Positions 8,651 to 17,315 of a stretch of 42,903 bases of DNA are shown piece by piece. The first letter of the stretch is position 1. Each line of letters starts with the position of its first letter. The notes below the pieces were generated by a model that saw only the letters and a program-made list of their open reading frames with translations, had not been told where the DNA came from and did no database searches. Origin of the DNA: Methylophaga sp. UBA3192 (GTDB lineage Bacteria; Pseudomonadota; Gammaproteobacteria; Nitrosococcales; Methylophagaceae); contig DEXE01000007.1 in the NCBI GenBank assembly GCA_002363955.1, positions 332,949-375,851 of the forward strand, in the 5' to 3' direction. Both the position numbers and the translations under genes were made by a program.

Positions 8651-9403
8651 ATGAAAACCCTGTTTATTTCAGATTTACATCTTAGTCCTGACCAGCCGGA
8701 GTTAATCCGGCTGGCCACTGAGTTTGTTGCAAAGCAATCTGCTGTGGATGCGTTTTATATTTTGGGTGATATATTCAACACCTGGCTTGGTGATGATTTA
8801 ATCCCGGCTGAATTTGAGCCGTTTATTCAAGCGTTACAAAATCAACAGCAAAATGGCAGCAAAATTTACCTGATGCAGGGTAATCGTGATTTTATGCTTG
8901 GGGAAGGATTTGCCCGACTGGTTGGCGGAATTTTATTGGATGATCCTGTCGTGGTAAGTCTTTACGGGCATTCTATATTATTAATGCACGGAGATAGTTT
9001 GTGCACCGATGATGTGAGTTATCAGCGATATCGCAAAGTGGTACGCAAGCGATGGTTACAAAAGCTGTTTCTGGCCATGCCGTTGTCAATTCGTCAACGT
9101 ATTTCCGATAAAATCAAAGCCAAAAGCAAGCAGCAAAAACAATATAAACAAGCTCAGATCATGGATGTCAATCCAGCTGCTGTCCGACAGGTTATGAAGC
9201 AATATCACGTTAATTTATTGCTGCATGGTCATACTCATCGACCGGCTATCCAACCGCTTGAGCCTGTACGAAATATTTCAAACTATCGAATTGTATTAGG
9301 TGATTGGCAGCCTGCCCCCAGTTATGTCGAAATCACTGCTGAAAAAATACGTCTGGTAGATACGCGTTTACCTCAGGGTGAAACCCATCTCCTGTTAACT
9401 TGA
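8651..9403 (+). CDS. lpxH: UDP-2,3-diacylglucosamine diphosphatase LpxH
   Basis: Hydrolyses UDP-2,3-diacylglucosamine to lipid X plus UMP at the cytoplasmic face of the inner membrane, in lipid A synthesis. It is a 250-residue calcineurin-like metallophosphoesterase. Metal-binding motifs appear in order: SDLHLS (D8, H10), GDIFNTWLGDD (D40), GNRDFM (77-80), MHGDSLCTDD (113 onward) and LLHGHTHRPA near 195. The ATG at 8651 has only a weak ribosome site, which suits coupling to the cyclophilin 17 bp upstream. Its last 9 bases overlap the end of dsbC on the other strand. Confidence 0.95.
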   Translation: MKTLFISDLHLSPDQPELIRLATEFVAKQSAVDAFYILGDIFNTWLGDDLIPAEFEPFIQALQNQQQNGSKIYLMQGNRDFMLGEGFARLVGGILLDDPVVVSLYGHSILLMHGDSLCTDDVSYQRYRKVVRKRWLQKLFLAMPLSIRQRISDKIKAKSKQQKQYKQAQIMDVNPAAVRQVMKQYHVNLLLHGHTHRPAIQPLEPVRNISNYRIVLGDWQPAPSYVEITAEKIRLVDTRLPQGETHLLLT

Positions 9404-10120
9404 ACCAAGATATTCATCCAGAATTTCACGTAATTTTTCTGGTGGCACATACCCTGGTAACATTTGACCATCTTCCAGAAAAATAGCTGGCGTTCCACGA
9501 ACACCTAGCTTTCCGCCAATTTCAAACTGCTCGGCAACCGGATTGTTTTCACATAAAGAGGTTTTTTTCACTTCACGCTGGGCTTTGGCATCCGTCATTG
9601 CTTTCTGAGGGTCTTTGGCACACCAGACTTCGATTAATTTATTCGCCGACTCCGATTCTGCGCCGGCACGAGGATAAGCCATATACCGAACGGTAATACC
9701 CAAATTGTTATAGTCTTTGATCTGACGATGCAACTCGCGACAGTATCCACAATCAATATCGGTAAAGACGGTTACGGTATAGACAGGTTTTTTAGCCGCG
9801 AAGACAATCAGATCATCCTCATTTAATTTGTCCAACAACCCTTTTTTCACTTCAATCCGACGGGTTTCGGTAATGTTTTCACGTGATTCGAGCGACAATA
9901 AATCACCTTGTACTAAGTATTTTCCATCGGCGGTAAAATAATAAATTCGATCATCGATAATGGCTTCATATAATCCTGACTCGCCAACAGGAGACAATGA
10001 CTGCAATTCCATTTCGGGTAATTGTTTTTTTAGTTCGGCTTTGAGTTTTGTCATATCATCAGCATGAACAAGGCTCATGCATACCAATAATGGTAACCAT
10101 ACCAGTCGGCTTATTTTCAT
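9395..10120 (-). CDS. dsbC: Periplasmic thiol:disulfide interchange protein DsbC
   Basis: Disulfide isomerase that reshuffles wrong disulfides in the periplasm and is kept reduced by DsbD. The start at 10120 gives a clear signal peptide, MKISRLVWLPLLVCMSLVHA, cleaved before DDMTK; an upstream in-frame start would place 20 residues in front of it and is rejected. A DsbC-type N-terminal dimerisation domain (to about residue 90) is followed by the thioredoxin fold with the active site CGYC at 124-127 (FTDIDCGYCRELH) and the cis-Pro loop RGTPAI. The 241 residues are normal. It starts 13 bp after the yajQ stop, and its stop overlaps lpxH tail to tail. Confidence 0.95.
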   Translation of the reverse strand: MKISRLVWLPLLVCMSLVHADDMTKLKAELKKQLPEMELQSLSPVGESGLYEAIIDDRIYYFTADGKYLVQGDLLSLESRENITETRRIEVKKGLLDKLNEDDLIVFAAKKPVYTVTVFTDIDCGYCRELHRQIKDYNNLGITVRYMAYPRAGAESESANKLIEVWCAKDPQKAMTDAKAQREVKKTSLCENNPVAEQFEIGGKLGVRGTPAIFLEDGQMLPGYVPPEKLREILDEYLGSS

Positions 10121-10133
10121 TCGTGTGGTTCTC

Positions 10134-10619
10134 TTAATCTCGAAAATTATTGAATTGCAGTGGCATATCAATTGAATCATGGTTTTTCAACAACGCCATG
10201 ACCTGTTGCAGATCATCACGTTTTTTGCCAGTCACTCTGACGCTGTCCCCTTGGACTGCTGCCTGAACTTTAATTTTGCTCTCTTTTATCAGTTTAACGA
10301 TGGTTCGCGATAAGTCTTTTTCGATGCCTTCACGCACCAGCACATCCTGTTTACGCATCTTGCCATAGCCAACCGGATCCTTAAGTTCAAGGCAACTGAT
10401 ATCAATACCACGTTTCACCAGTTTCATTCTGAGAATATCGAGCAACTGATCTAATTGAAAATCACTGTTGGCAAACATTGTCAGCGTTTTGTCTGACTGC
10501 TCGACTTTGGCTTCGGTTCCTCGAAAATCAAAGCGGTTATCCAATTCACGGTTTGCTTGATCCACCGCATTGGTCAGTTCATGCTTATCGACTTCAGAAA
10601 CAATATCAAATGAGGGCAT
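10134..10619 (-). CDS. yajQ: YajQ-family nucleotide-binding protein
   Basis: The 161-residue product matches the YajQ/UPF0234 family along its length: it starts MPSFDIVSEVDKHEL, has NRFDFRGTEAKVE, and ends HDSIDMPLQFNNFRD. The ATG at 10619 gives this conserved N-terminus; the frame extends five codons further up without family support. YajQ proteins have two ferredoxin-like folds and bind nucleotides; a Xanthomonas homologue has been reported to bind cyclic di-GMP, which is of interest because other c-di-GMP-type genes lie in this window. Transfer of that role is not supported by sequence alone. It lies between xerD (69 bp upstream) and dsbC (13 bp downstream), all in the same direction. Confidence 0.93.
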   Translation of the reverse strand: MPSFDIVSEVDKHELTNAVDQANRELDNRFDFRGTEAKVEQSDKTLTMFANSDFQLDQLLDILRMKLVKRGIDISCLELKDPVGYGKMRKQDVLVREGIEKDLSRTIVKLIKESKIKVQAAVQGDSVRVTGKKRDDLQQVMALLKNHDSIDMPLQFNNFRD

Positions 10620-10688
10620 TATGGCTTCTCCCAATCTAATTAAATTTTAACCCGGCAGTTTAACATCAGCTTACATAGCAGCGGAAAC

Positions 10689-11594
10689 TCAACCTCGCGG
10701 ATGATGTTGATTATGCATTTGCTGCAATCTGGCTTTGGCAACATGGGTATAGATTTGTGTTGTTGATAAGTCTGAATGACCCAGCAGAAGTTGAACGACT
10801 CTTAAATCTGCACCATGATTTAACAAATGCGTGGCAAAGGCATGACGCAAAGTATGTGGCGACAGCGGTTTATCGATATCTGCCAATTTGGCGTAGCGTT
10901 TGATAATGTACCAGAATGCCTGACGGGTCATTGATTGCCCGCGACGGGTTGGAAATAGGTCATCTGTGACCTGGCCTTGCAGTAACTGAGGTCGGCTTTC
11001 AAGCAAATACAATTGCAACCAGTCCAATGCCGTTTCACCTAATGGAACCAATCTTTCTTTATTGCCTTTACCAATACAGCGGATCAGGCCCTGTCGCATA
11101 TTCAATTGTTCAAAGGTTAATGCCACTAATTCTGAAACACGTAACCCGGTGGCATACAACACCTCGAGCATGGTTCTGTCACGCATGCCCAAAGCGGTTT
11201 CCGTATCAGGCTGAGTTAACAAGTTGATAACATCTGCTTCAGATAAACTGCCTGGCAAGGATTTACCCAATCGCGGAGATTCCAACATTGCTGTAGGATC
11301 CGAATCACGGATCCCTTCACGACATAAATAACGATAATAACGGCGAAGACTAGATAATAAACGCGCATCACTGCGCACCTTTTTTCCATCCCGCATTCGT
11401 TGCTGCAGATAACGCTGAATATGTTCACGCTCTGCATTGGTTAATGTCACATCAAATGGTTGTAACCAGCTGGCAAACGCCACTAAATCATGTTGATAAG
11501 CGGTTACCGTATTATCACTTAACCCGGATTCCAGCCACAGCGAATCAATAAAGCTTTGTAGATGACTCAGTTGTATATCACTTGGCTTTGTCAT
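10689..11594 (-). CDS. xerD: Site-specific tyrosine recombinase XerD
   Basis: With XerC it resolves chromosome dimers at dif at the septum under FtsK control. The 301 residues carry an N-terminal SAM-like core-binding domain (about 10-95) and a C-terminal catalytic domain. The full active set is visible: R152 (TGLRVSEL), K176 (GKGNKERL), H247 and R250 (HTLRHAFATHLL), H273 (LLGHSDLSTTQ) and nucleophile Y282 (IYTHV). The order xerD then dsbC is known from other gammaproteobacteria and supports XerD over XerC or a phage integrase. No attachment-site-like repeats or cargo genes flank it. Confidence 0.92.
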   Translation of the reverse strand: MTKPSDIQLSHLQSFIDSLWLESGLSDNTVTAYQHDLVAFASWLQPFDVTLTNAEREHIQRYLQQRMRDGKKVRSDARLLSSLRRYYRYLCREGIRDSDPTAMLESPRLGKSLPGSLSEADVINLLTQPDTETALGMRDRTMLEVLYATGLRVSELVALTFEQLNMRQGLIRCIGKGNKERLVPLGETALDWLQLYLLESRPQLLQGQVTDDLFPTRRGQSMTRQAFWYIIKRYAKLADIDKPLSPHTLRHAFATHLLNHGADLRVVQLLLGHSDLSTTQIYTHVAKARLQQMHNQHHPRG

Positions 11595-11642
11595 GGGGCT
11601 GCATCAGTTAGACCATATCGCATAATAGCAACTTCAAGGCAC

Positions 11643-11681
11643 AAAAAAGGGACAAAGCTGAAATCAACTTTGTCCCTTTTT
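11643..11681. terminator. Strong terminator after rplS
   Basis: GGGACAAAG (11649-11657) and CTTTGTCCC (11668-11676) form a perfect 9-bp stem with a 10-nt loop. It is flanked by an A-run on the left and a T-run on the right, so it can end transcription in both directions. It closes the rpsP-rimM-trmD-rplS operon on the minus strand and isolates xerD. Confidence 0.85.
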
Positions 11682-11713
11682 CTATCTGCAACGGATCAAA
11701 CGACCCGTCGGAC

Positions 11714-12058
11714 TTACAATTTTTCTTTGATACGTGCCGCTTTACCAGTCAGGTCACGTAAGTAGTAAAGTTTCGCACGGCGAACATCACCACGACGTTT
11801 CAACTCTACACTGGCAATGGTTGGGCTGTGTGCTTGAAAAACACGTTCAACACCAACACCGTTAGAGATTTTGCGAACAGTGAAAGCTGAATGCAAACCA
11901 CGATTACGTTTTGCGATAACGATGCCTTCAAAAGCCTGTTCACGCTCACGCTCACCTTCTTTTATACGAACTTTAACAACAACCGTGTCACCGGCAGAAA
12001 AATCCGGAATATCGGTTCTCAATTGTTCAGCGTTCAGCTGATCGATAATGTTACTCAT
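11714..12058 (-). CDS. rplS: 50S ribosomal protein L19
   Basis: Large-subunit protein located at the 30S-50S interface. The ATG at 12058 gives MSNIIDQLNAEQLRTDIPDF, the conserved L19 start, preceded by a good GGGAG site; the upstream extension lacks family similarity. The 114 residues contain the hallmark GDTVVVKV and RNRGLHSAFTVRKISNGVGVERVF segments and end RAKLYYLRDLTGKAARIKEKL. It is the last gene of the rpsP-rimM-trmD-rplS operon, 13 bp after trmD. Confidence 0.98.
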   Translation of the reverse strand: MSNIIDQLNAEQLRTDIPDFSAGDTVVVKVRIKEGEREREQAFEGIVIAKRNRGLHSAFTVRKISNGVGVERVFQAHSPTIASVELKRRGDVRRAKLYYLRDLTGKAARIKEKL

Positions 12059-12071
12059 TGTTTGCTCCCAA

Positions 12072-12815
12072 CTAATCCTGCCCGCGCTCGGCAATAAATT
12101 CTTCCAATAAAGCAGCCTGCTCTGTTGTTAAAGTTATCATTTCCAACAAATCAGGTCGCCGTAACCATGTTCGTCCTAAGGACTGTTTGAGACGCCACTG
12201 ACGTATTGCCTCATGATTTCCACCTAACAGTACGGCTGGCACTGTCTGGCCATTTAACGTTTCAGGGCGGGTGTAATGCGGATGATCCAACAGACCACTC
12301 ATAAACGAATCCTGCTCAGCAGATTCGGCATCACCCAACACACCAGGTAACAAACGGGCAATACCATCAATCATCACCATGGCTGCCAGTTCACCACCAC
12401 TGAGGACATAGTCACCAATCGACCACTCCTCATCAATTTCCTGTTCTACCAATCGCTCATCGATACCTTCGTAACGACCAGCCAGCAGAATCATTGATTT
12501 ACGTTTCGCCATTTGGCCTAACGCATGCTGATTCAGCTTTTGTCCCTGCGGTGATAGATAAATGACTTTTACCTTATCACCAAGCTGCTGTTTTGCCGTT
12601 TTAATCGCATCCAGCAGCGGACTTACTTTCATAACCATACCGGGGCCGCCTCCGTAAGGTCGGTCATCCACAGTCTGATGTTTATCAGCTGTAAACTCTC
12701 TCGGGTTTAGGTAATTAAGACTAAGTCTGCCCTGTTTTACCGCCCGCCCGGTTACGCCATATTCTGTTACCGCAGCAAACATCTCCGGAAACAAAGAAAT
12801 TACAGATAGCTGCAT
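12072..12815 (-). CDS. trmD: tRNA (guanine-37-N1)-methyltransferase TrmD
   Basis: Methylates G37 next to the anticodon with S-adenosylmethionine, preventing +1 frameshifts. This is a SPOUT-class trefoil-knot enzyme. The ATG at 12815 gives MQLSVISLFPEMF, the usual TrmD N-terminus; the alternative TTG at 12845 would overlap rimM. GGGPGMVMK, LLAGRYEGIDERL and the knot segment SIGDYVLSGGELAAMVMIDG are intact. The 247 residues are normal. It starts 8 bp after the rimM stop with no strong ribosome site of its own, so translational coupling is likely. Confidence 0.97.
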   Translation of the reverse strand: MQLSVISLFPEMFAAVTEYGVTGRAVKQGRLSLNYLNPREFTADKHQTVDDRPYGGGPGMVMKVSPLLDAIKTAKQQLGDKVKVIYLSPQGQKLNQHALGQMAKRKSMILLAGRYEGIDERLVEQEIDEEWSIGDYVLSGGELAAMVMIDGIARLLPGVLGDAESAEQDSFMSGLLDHPHYTRPETLNGQTVPAVLLGGNHEAIRQWRLKQSLGRTWLRRPDLLEMITLTTEQAALLEEFIAERGQD

Positions 12816-12823
12816 TTCATTAT

Positions 12824-13345
12824 TCAAAGATAGTCGGCTTGCCAATCAACCTGAATCAGTTTGTTTTCCAGATCAACCTGCAATACGGTTCTTTCCAAAA
12901 CAAATGGAATCAGATATTGCGTATCCGCATCTTTTCCATTTACGACCAGAACATCATTGGCACCTGTTTCTAACAGGTGATCAACTATTCCCAGAACTTC
13001 ATTTTCAGTGTTAATCACTGTCAGGCCAACCAGGTCAGCCCAGTAAAATTCATCTGCATCAGTTTCGAGTAATTGCGACCTTTTAATCGCCAACTCTGAA
13101 CCGATTAACGTCATGGCCTGATTGCGGTCAGTAACCTTTTCCAGGCTCATGACAACCGCTTTACCTTGTAACTGTCCGCCATTCACTTCGATTGGAACCC
13201 AATCACCATGGCGATGCACATAAAGCGGTTTGTATTCAAGGATATTGTCGCGAGGATCGGTAAAAGAAAATACTTTTACCCAGCCCTTAACGCCAAAAAC
13301 TCCTGATATCTTCCCTACCGGGATAAATTCGCTGGCATCAGCCAT
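12824..13345 (-). CDS. rimM: 16S rRNA processing protein RimM
   Basis: Assembly factor for the 30S head that binds ribosomal protein S19. The 173-residue product has the N-terminal RimM barrel (PVGKISGVFGVKGWVKVFSF) and the C-terminal PRC-barrel (FYWADLVGLTVINTENEVLGIV...). The ATG at 13345 is preferred over the adjacent GTG at 13348 because a GGGAGG site lies 6 nt before the ATG. It is the second gene of the operon, 21 bp after rpsP. Confidence 0.96.
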   Translation of the reverse strand: MADASEFIPVGKISGVFGVKGWVKVFSFTDPRDNILEYKPLYVHRHGDWVPIEVNGGQLQGKAVVMSLEKVTDRNQAMTLIGSELAIKRSQLLETDADEFYWADLVGLTVINTENEVLGIVDHLLETGANDVLVVNGKDADTQYLIPFVLERTVLQVDLENKLIQVDWQADYL

Positions 13346-13366
13346 CACGAGCCTCCCGGGTAGAAA

Positions 13367-13615
13367 TTAAGCAGCTTTTTGTGCTTGCTTGATCAGCTGA
13401 GCAACACGTTCCGATGTTTGTGCACCCTGGCTGATCCAATGTTTGACGCGTTCTAAATCAATGCGTAACTCTTCTTCCTGGCCTTTAGCGATTGGATTGT
13501 AAAAGCCCAGACGCTCGATATAACGGCCATCACGTTTGCTACGTGAATCTGTTACGACAATGCCGTAGAAAGGACGCTTTTTAGCGCCACCGCGTGTCAT
13601 TCTAATTGTTACCAT
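13367..13615 (-). CDS. rpsP: 30S ribosomal protein S16
   Basis: The 82 residues match S16 along the whole length, from MVTIRMTRGGAKKRPFYGIVVTDSRS through GRYIERLGFYNP to the KHWISQGAQTSERVAQLIKQA tail. It is a small-subunit assembly protein and the first gene of the conserved rpsP-rimM-trmD-rplS operon. A promoter lies in the 86-bp gap after ffh, though read-through from ffh is also possible. Confidence 0.98.
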   Translation of the reverse strand: MVTIRMTRGGAKKRPFYGIVVTDSRSKRDGRYIERLGFYNPIAKGQEEELRIDLERVKHWISQGAQTSERVAQLIKQAQKAA

Positions 13616-13647
13616 AAACCTACCCGTTGGAAATCTGGATGGAAAAA

Positions 13648-13687
13648 TAGAGTTATTTTACGCACTTATCGCAGCTTTGCAAAGCTG
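13648..13687 (-). promoter_or_regulatory. Candidate rpsP operon promoter overlapping a 16-bp palindrome
   Basis: On the minus strand TTGCAA (13677-13682) and TAAAAT (13655-13660) are separated by 16 bp. The -35 lies at the centre of a perfect 16-bp palindrome, CAGCTTTGCAAAGCTG (13672-13687). The palindrome could be an operator or the weak 3' hairpin of the ffh transcript; no T-run follows. Confidence 0.5.
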
Positions 13688-13701
13688 TAAATACGATTAC
13701 C

Positions 13702-15072
13702 TTAAAATGGCATGCCACCACCGCCCATTGGCAGTTTTCCACCAAGGCCGCGCATCATTTTTGCCATACCACCTTTCTGCCCCATTTTTTTCATCATTTT
13801 TTGCATTTGAGAGAACTGTTTCAGTAAGCGATTTACATCCTGAATCTGTGTGCCAGAGCCTGCTGCGATGCGTTTTTTTCTCGAGCCTTTTATTAATTCA
13901 GGGCGACGTCGCTCTTTAGGCGTCATCGAATTAATCATCGCTTCCATTTTAACCAGCTCTTTATCATTGGCCTGGTTTTTAACAGCATCAGGAATTTGCC
14001 CCATGCCGGGCAATTTATCCATTAATGAAGTAAGCCCGCCCATTTTGCTCATTTGCTGCAATTGATCGCGAAAATCCTCAAGATCAAAGCCCTTGCCTTT
14101 TTTAAGTTTGTTGGCCAGTTTTTCAGCTGAACCCGCATCAATTTTCCGTTGTGCTTCTTCGACTAAAGAGAGAACATCGCCCATTCCCAAAATTCGGGAA
14201 ACCACACGATCAGGATGGAAGACTTCCAAAGCTGTTGTCTTTTCACCCACACCCATGAATTTAATGGGTTTACCGGTAATATGACGAATAGATAAAGCCG
14301 CACCACCACGAGCATCACCATCCGTTTTGGTCAAAATCACACCGGTCAACGGTAAAGCCTCGTTGAATACCTTGGCAGTATTGGCAGCATCCTGGCCGGT
14401 CATACTATCAACCGTAAATAATGTTTCTGTTGGATTAATTGCCGCATGAATACGTTTGATTTCGCTCATCATGTCATCATCAATATGCAGACGACCTGCC
14501 GTATCAATAATCACTACATCAACATATTCAAGTTTTGCCTGTGCTACGGCAGCTTGTGCAATCGCCACTGGATCCTGGCTGGCATCACTGGGGAAAAATT
14601 TCGCTTCAACATCAATTGCAAGTGTCTTTAACTGTTCTATCGCCGCTGGCCGATAAACATCAGCACTCGCCACCATGACGGATTTCTTTTGTCTTTCTTT
14701 CAGAAAGCGGGCCAGTTTTGCCACACTGGTGGTTTTACCCGCACCCTGTAAACCCGCCATCAGAATAACCACCGGCGGCTGACTATTCAGATTAAGACTG
14801 TTGTCTTCATCGCCCATTATGGCAACCAGTTCGTCATTAACAATCTTGACGAAAACCTGGCCTGGGCTAAGGCTGCGCATCACATCCTGTCCCATTGCCC
14901 GTTCTTTTACTTTTTCAATAAAATCGCGGACAACCGGCAATGCAACGTCGGCCTCAAGCAAAGCCATACGTACTTCACGCAGCGTTTCTTTGATATTGTC
15001 TTCGGTGATTCGACCCTGTCCACGCAGTTTTTTGAGGCTACCGGCGAGTCTGTCACTTAGGCTGTCAAACAT
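13702..15072 (-). CDS. ffh: Signal recognition particle protein Ffh
   Basis: SRP54 GTPase that, with 4.5S RNA, binds signal sequences of nascent membrane proteins and docks to FtsY. The 456 residues contain the N domain (1-90), the G domain with GLQGAGKTTSVAKL at 107-120, the DTAGRLHID and TKTDGDARGG motifs, and the methionine-rich M domain (QMQKMMKKMGQKGGMAKMM) ending LPMGGGGMPF. A TATAAT -10 lies at 15129-15134. Divergent from the CcsA-like gene, an arrangement common in gammaproteobacteria. Confidence 0.98.
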   Translation of the reverse strand: MFDSLSDRLAGSLKKLRGQGRITEDNIKETLREVRMALLEADVALPVVRDFIEKVKERAMGQDVMRSLSPGQVFVKIVNDELVAIMGDEDNSLNLNSQPPVVILMAGLQGAGKTTSVAKLARFLKERQKKSVMVASADVYRPAAIEQLKTLAIDVEAKFFPSDASQDPVAIAQAAVAQAKLEYVDVVIIDTAGRLHIDDDMMSEIKRIHAAINPTETLFTVDSMTGQDAANTAKVFNEALPLTGVILTKTDGDARGGAALSIRHITGKPIKFMGVGEKTTALEVFHPDRVVSRILGMGDVLSLVEEAQRKIDAGSAEKLANKLKKGKGFDLEDFRDQLQQMSKMGGLTSLMDKLPGMGQIPDAVKNQANDKELVKMEAMINSMTPKERRRPELIKGSRKKRIAAGSGTQIQDVNRLLKQFSQMQKMMKKMGQKGGMAKMMRGLGGKLPMGGGGMPF

Positions 15073-15121
15073 AATGTATCCTGCATCGTTTGGTGTCTGA
15101 AAATCAGTACTATGTAGATAG

Positions 15122-15134
15122 GTATGGCATTATA
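15122..15134 (-). promoter_or_regulatory. Candidate ffh promoter (-10 only)
   Basis: A perfect -10 TATAAT lies on the minus strand at 15129-15134, about 57 bp before the ffh ATG. No good -35 is visible 16-18 bp upstream. Confidence 0.45.
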
Positions 15135-15228
15135 ACTGATATGATATCCGGTGAAGCGGCTTATCGTTTATGATTTAAGCTTAGCGTTTAACCGGATAAA
15201 CATTATTGGAACTTAAGGATCTCCCCTC

Positions 15229-16026
15229 ATGGCCATTGCCAACGCATTAGCCTTCCTACTGTATTTAAGTAGCAGCGTTATTCTGATCCGTGACTTTGTC
15301 AAACGCGATCATAATGGGAATAAACTTGCCTTACCGATAGGCATATTGACCACATTAGCGCTGTTATTCCATGCTGCAGATATTTATTTCACCATGAAAT
15401 TTGCCCAAGGTTGGGATCTTAGTCTGATGAGCACGTTATCTATTGCAGCCTGGTTAATGGCATTTATCGCGATGTTAACGGGTTTGCGTTCTCAGATAGC
15501 GCATCCTGGAATTGTAGTATATCCACTGGTAGCTTTATGTTTAATGTTCAGGGTCGAAGCACCGGGTAGCCAACAAACTCTCAGTGATCCTGCTTTGGAA
15601 TGGCATATTTTACTATCACTTACAGCGTATGCCCTGCTTGCACTAGCCGCAATGCAATCGATTATTCTGGCCATTCAGGAAAAACAGTTACGACATAAGC
15701 ATGCCGGCGGCTGGGTTCGCAAACTCCCCCCACTCCAGACAATGGAAAAGGCATTATTCCAACTACTCTATGCCGGTTTTGCATTATTGACATTGGGACT
15801 GATTACGGGCTTTGTGTTTGTTAACGATTTTATAGCTCAGCATGTGGCACATAAAACCGTATTCTCAATTATTGCCTGGCTGGTTTTTGCAGCCTTGTTA
15901 TGGGGCCGCAATCAATATGGCTGGCGTAGCCAGACTGCCGTAAAGTGGACCTTATCCGGTTTTGGATTTTTACTACTGGCGTATGTTGGTAGCAAATTAG
16001 TCCTTGAATTCTTAATACAAAGCTAA
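15229..16026 (+). CDS. CcsA/YpjD-type inner-membrane protein (cytochrome c assembly family)
   Basis: The 265-residue polytopic protein has about eight hydrophobic segments with short loops. It carries the family's conserved central part (EWHILLSLTAYALLALAAMQS) and a conserved late block LGLITGFVFVNDF...HKTVFSIIAWLVFAALLWGR. Relatives are annotated as YpjD or inner-membrane protein and belong to the CcmC/CcsA haem-handling superfamily, but their exact role is not established. The position between ffh and a CNNM/CorC-type gene is conserved in gammaproteobacteria. The ATG follows AAGGA at about 10 nt. It is 4 bp from the next gene, so they are co-transcribed. The nearby CXXCH membrane cytochrome is a conceivable but unproven client. 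Confidence 0.85.
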   Translation: MAIANALAFLLYLSSSVILIRDFVKRDHNGNKLALPIGILTTLALLFHAADIYFTMKFAQGWDLSLMSTLSIAAWLMAFIAMLTGLRSQIAHPGIVVYPLVALCLMFRVEAPGSQQTLSDPALEWHILLSLTAYALLALAAMQSIILAIQEKQLRHKHAGGWVRKLPPLQTMEKALFQLLYAGFALLTLGLITGFVFVNDFIAQHVAHKTVFSIIAWLVFAALLWGRNQYGWRSQTAVKWTLSGFGFLLLAYVGSKLVLEFLIQS

Positions 16027-16030
16027 ACTG

Positions 16031-17314
16031 ATGCTGGAAGATACCTCCTTAATCGCGCTGTTTCTCATTCTGTTTTTCCTGTTGGTGTTATCAGCGTTTT
16101 TTTCCAGCTCTGAAACGGCATTGATGTCATTGAATCGTTATCGATTAAAACATCTTGCCCAACAAGGTCATCGCGGTGCAATGATTGCCAGCAGTCTTTT
16201 GGCAAGACCAGATCGTTTGATCGGTTTAATCCTGCTGGGCAATAATTTTGTGAATATTTTTGCCTCGGCTATTGCCACCGTTATCGGGATCAAGCTACTT
16301 GGCGAGAACGGTATCGTCGTGGCGACATTCACCTTAACTTTAGTGATTTTATTATTTGCTGAAGTCACGCCAAAAACACTTGCCGCCCTACATCCCGAAC
16401 GCGTGGCTTATCCTGCCAGTTTTGTATTAAAACCTTTATTGTTCATCCTTTACCCTTTAGTGTGGTTTACCAGCATTATTACCAATCGTTTGCTGCGCTT
16501 GTTTGGTGTTTCTCGTGAAGATGCAACCTCAACAGCCATTAACATAGAAGAATTGCGGGTGGCTCTAATGGAAGCCGGCAGCATGATTCCAAACCGCCAT
16601 AAAGATATGTTGATGAGTATTCTGGATCTGGAGCAGGTTACGGTAAACGATGTAATGGTCCCGCGTAATGAAATTGAAGGCATCGATATCAATCAGCCAT
16701 TTGCTGAAATAGTTAAACAACTTTCCCATTGCGGGTATACCAGACTGCCCGTCTATCGTGACAGTATGGATAATATCGTTGGCATTTTGCATGTTCGTAA
16801 AGCACTGAATCTTATGACTCAGGACAACCTGAATCTACAAACGTTTGAGAGCATTGTTAAAGAAGCTTATTTCGTTCCAGAAGACACGCCTCTCAATACC
16901 CAATTGATTCAGTTTCAACGTAAACTGCGCCGCACCGGTCTGGTGGTAGATGAATATGGTGACTTATTAGGTTTGATCACACTGGAGGATATCTTCAGAG
17001 AAATTGTCGGTGAATTTACCGCCAATACCATTGATGATGAAAAAGAAATTCATCCTCAGAGTGATGGAAGTTATCTGATAAATGGTTCGGCAAATATCCG
17101 CGAATTGAATCGAACATTGGATTGGGGCCTGCCAACGGATGGGCCCAAAACCATCAACGGTCTGGTTTTGGAATATCTGGAAAGTATTCCTGATCCCGGG
17201 GTAAGTTTACGTATTAACGATTATATTATCGAGGTCATCCAAACCGCAGACAATGCCATCAGAACGGTTCGGCTTCGTCAGCTGCAGCCTTCTTCAGAGG
17301 CGGAGCAAAGTTAA
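16031..17314 (+). CDS. CNNM/CorC-HlyC family membrane protein (YfjD/CorB type)
   Basis: The 427-residue protein has an N-terminal CNNM (DUF21) membrane domain of three to four helices starting LIALFLILFFLLVLSAFFSSSETALMS (residues about 5-190). A pair of CBS domains (VMVPRNEIEGID... and ...VDEYGDLLGLITLEDIF) follows, then a C-terminal CorC_HlyC domain (HPQSDGSYLINGSANIRELNRTLDW). This layout fits the E. coli YfjD/CorB group, linked to Mg2+/Co2+ transport or efflux; substrate and direction cannot be read here. It starts 4 bp after the CcsA-like gene and ends 1 bp before the next gene, giving a three-gene unit. Confidence 0.9.
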   Translation: MLEDTSLIALFLILFFLLVLSAFFSSSETALMSLNRYRLKHLAQQGHRGAMIASSLLARPDRLIGLILLGNNFVNIFASAIATVIGIKLLGENGIVVATFTLTLVILLFAEVTPKTLAALHPERVAYPASFVLKPLLFILYPLVWFTSIITNRLLRLFGVSREDATSTAINIEELRVALMEAGSMIPNRHKDMLMSILDLEQVTVNDVMVPRNEIEGIDINQPFAEIVKQLSHCGYTRLPVYRDSMDNIVGILHVRKALNLMTQDNLNLQTFESIVKEAYFVPEDTPLNTQLIQFQRKLRRTGLVVDEYGDLLGLITLEDIFREIVGEFTANTIDDEKEIHPQSDGSYLINGSANIRELNRTLDWGLPTDGPKTINGLVLEYLESIPDPGVSLRINDYIIEVIQTADNAIRTVRLRQLQPSSEAEQS

Positions 17315-17315
17315 A

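Noticed and set aside
10689..11594. Tyrosine recombinase as the integrase of a mobile island
   Set aside because: Sequence and order with dsbC fit housekeeping XerD; there are no att-like repeats, cargo genes or composition change around it.
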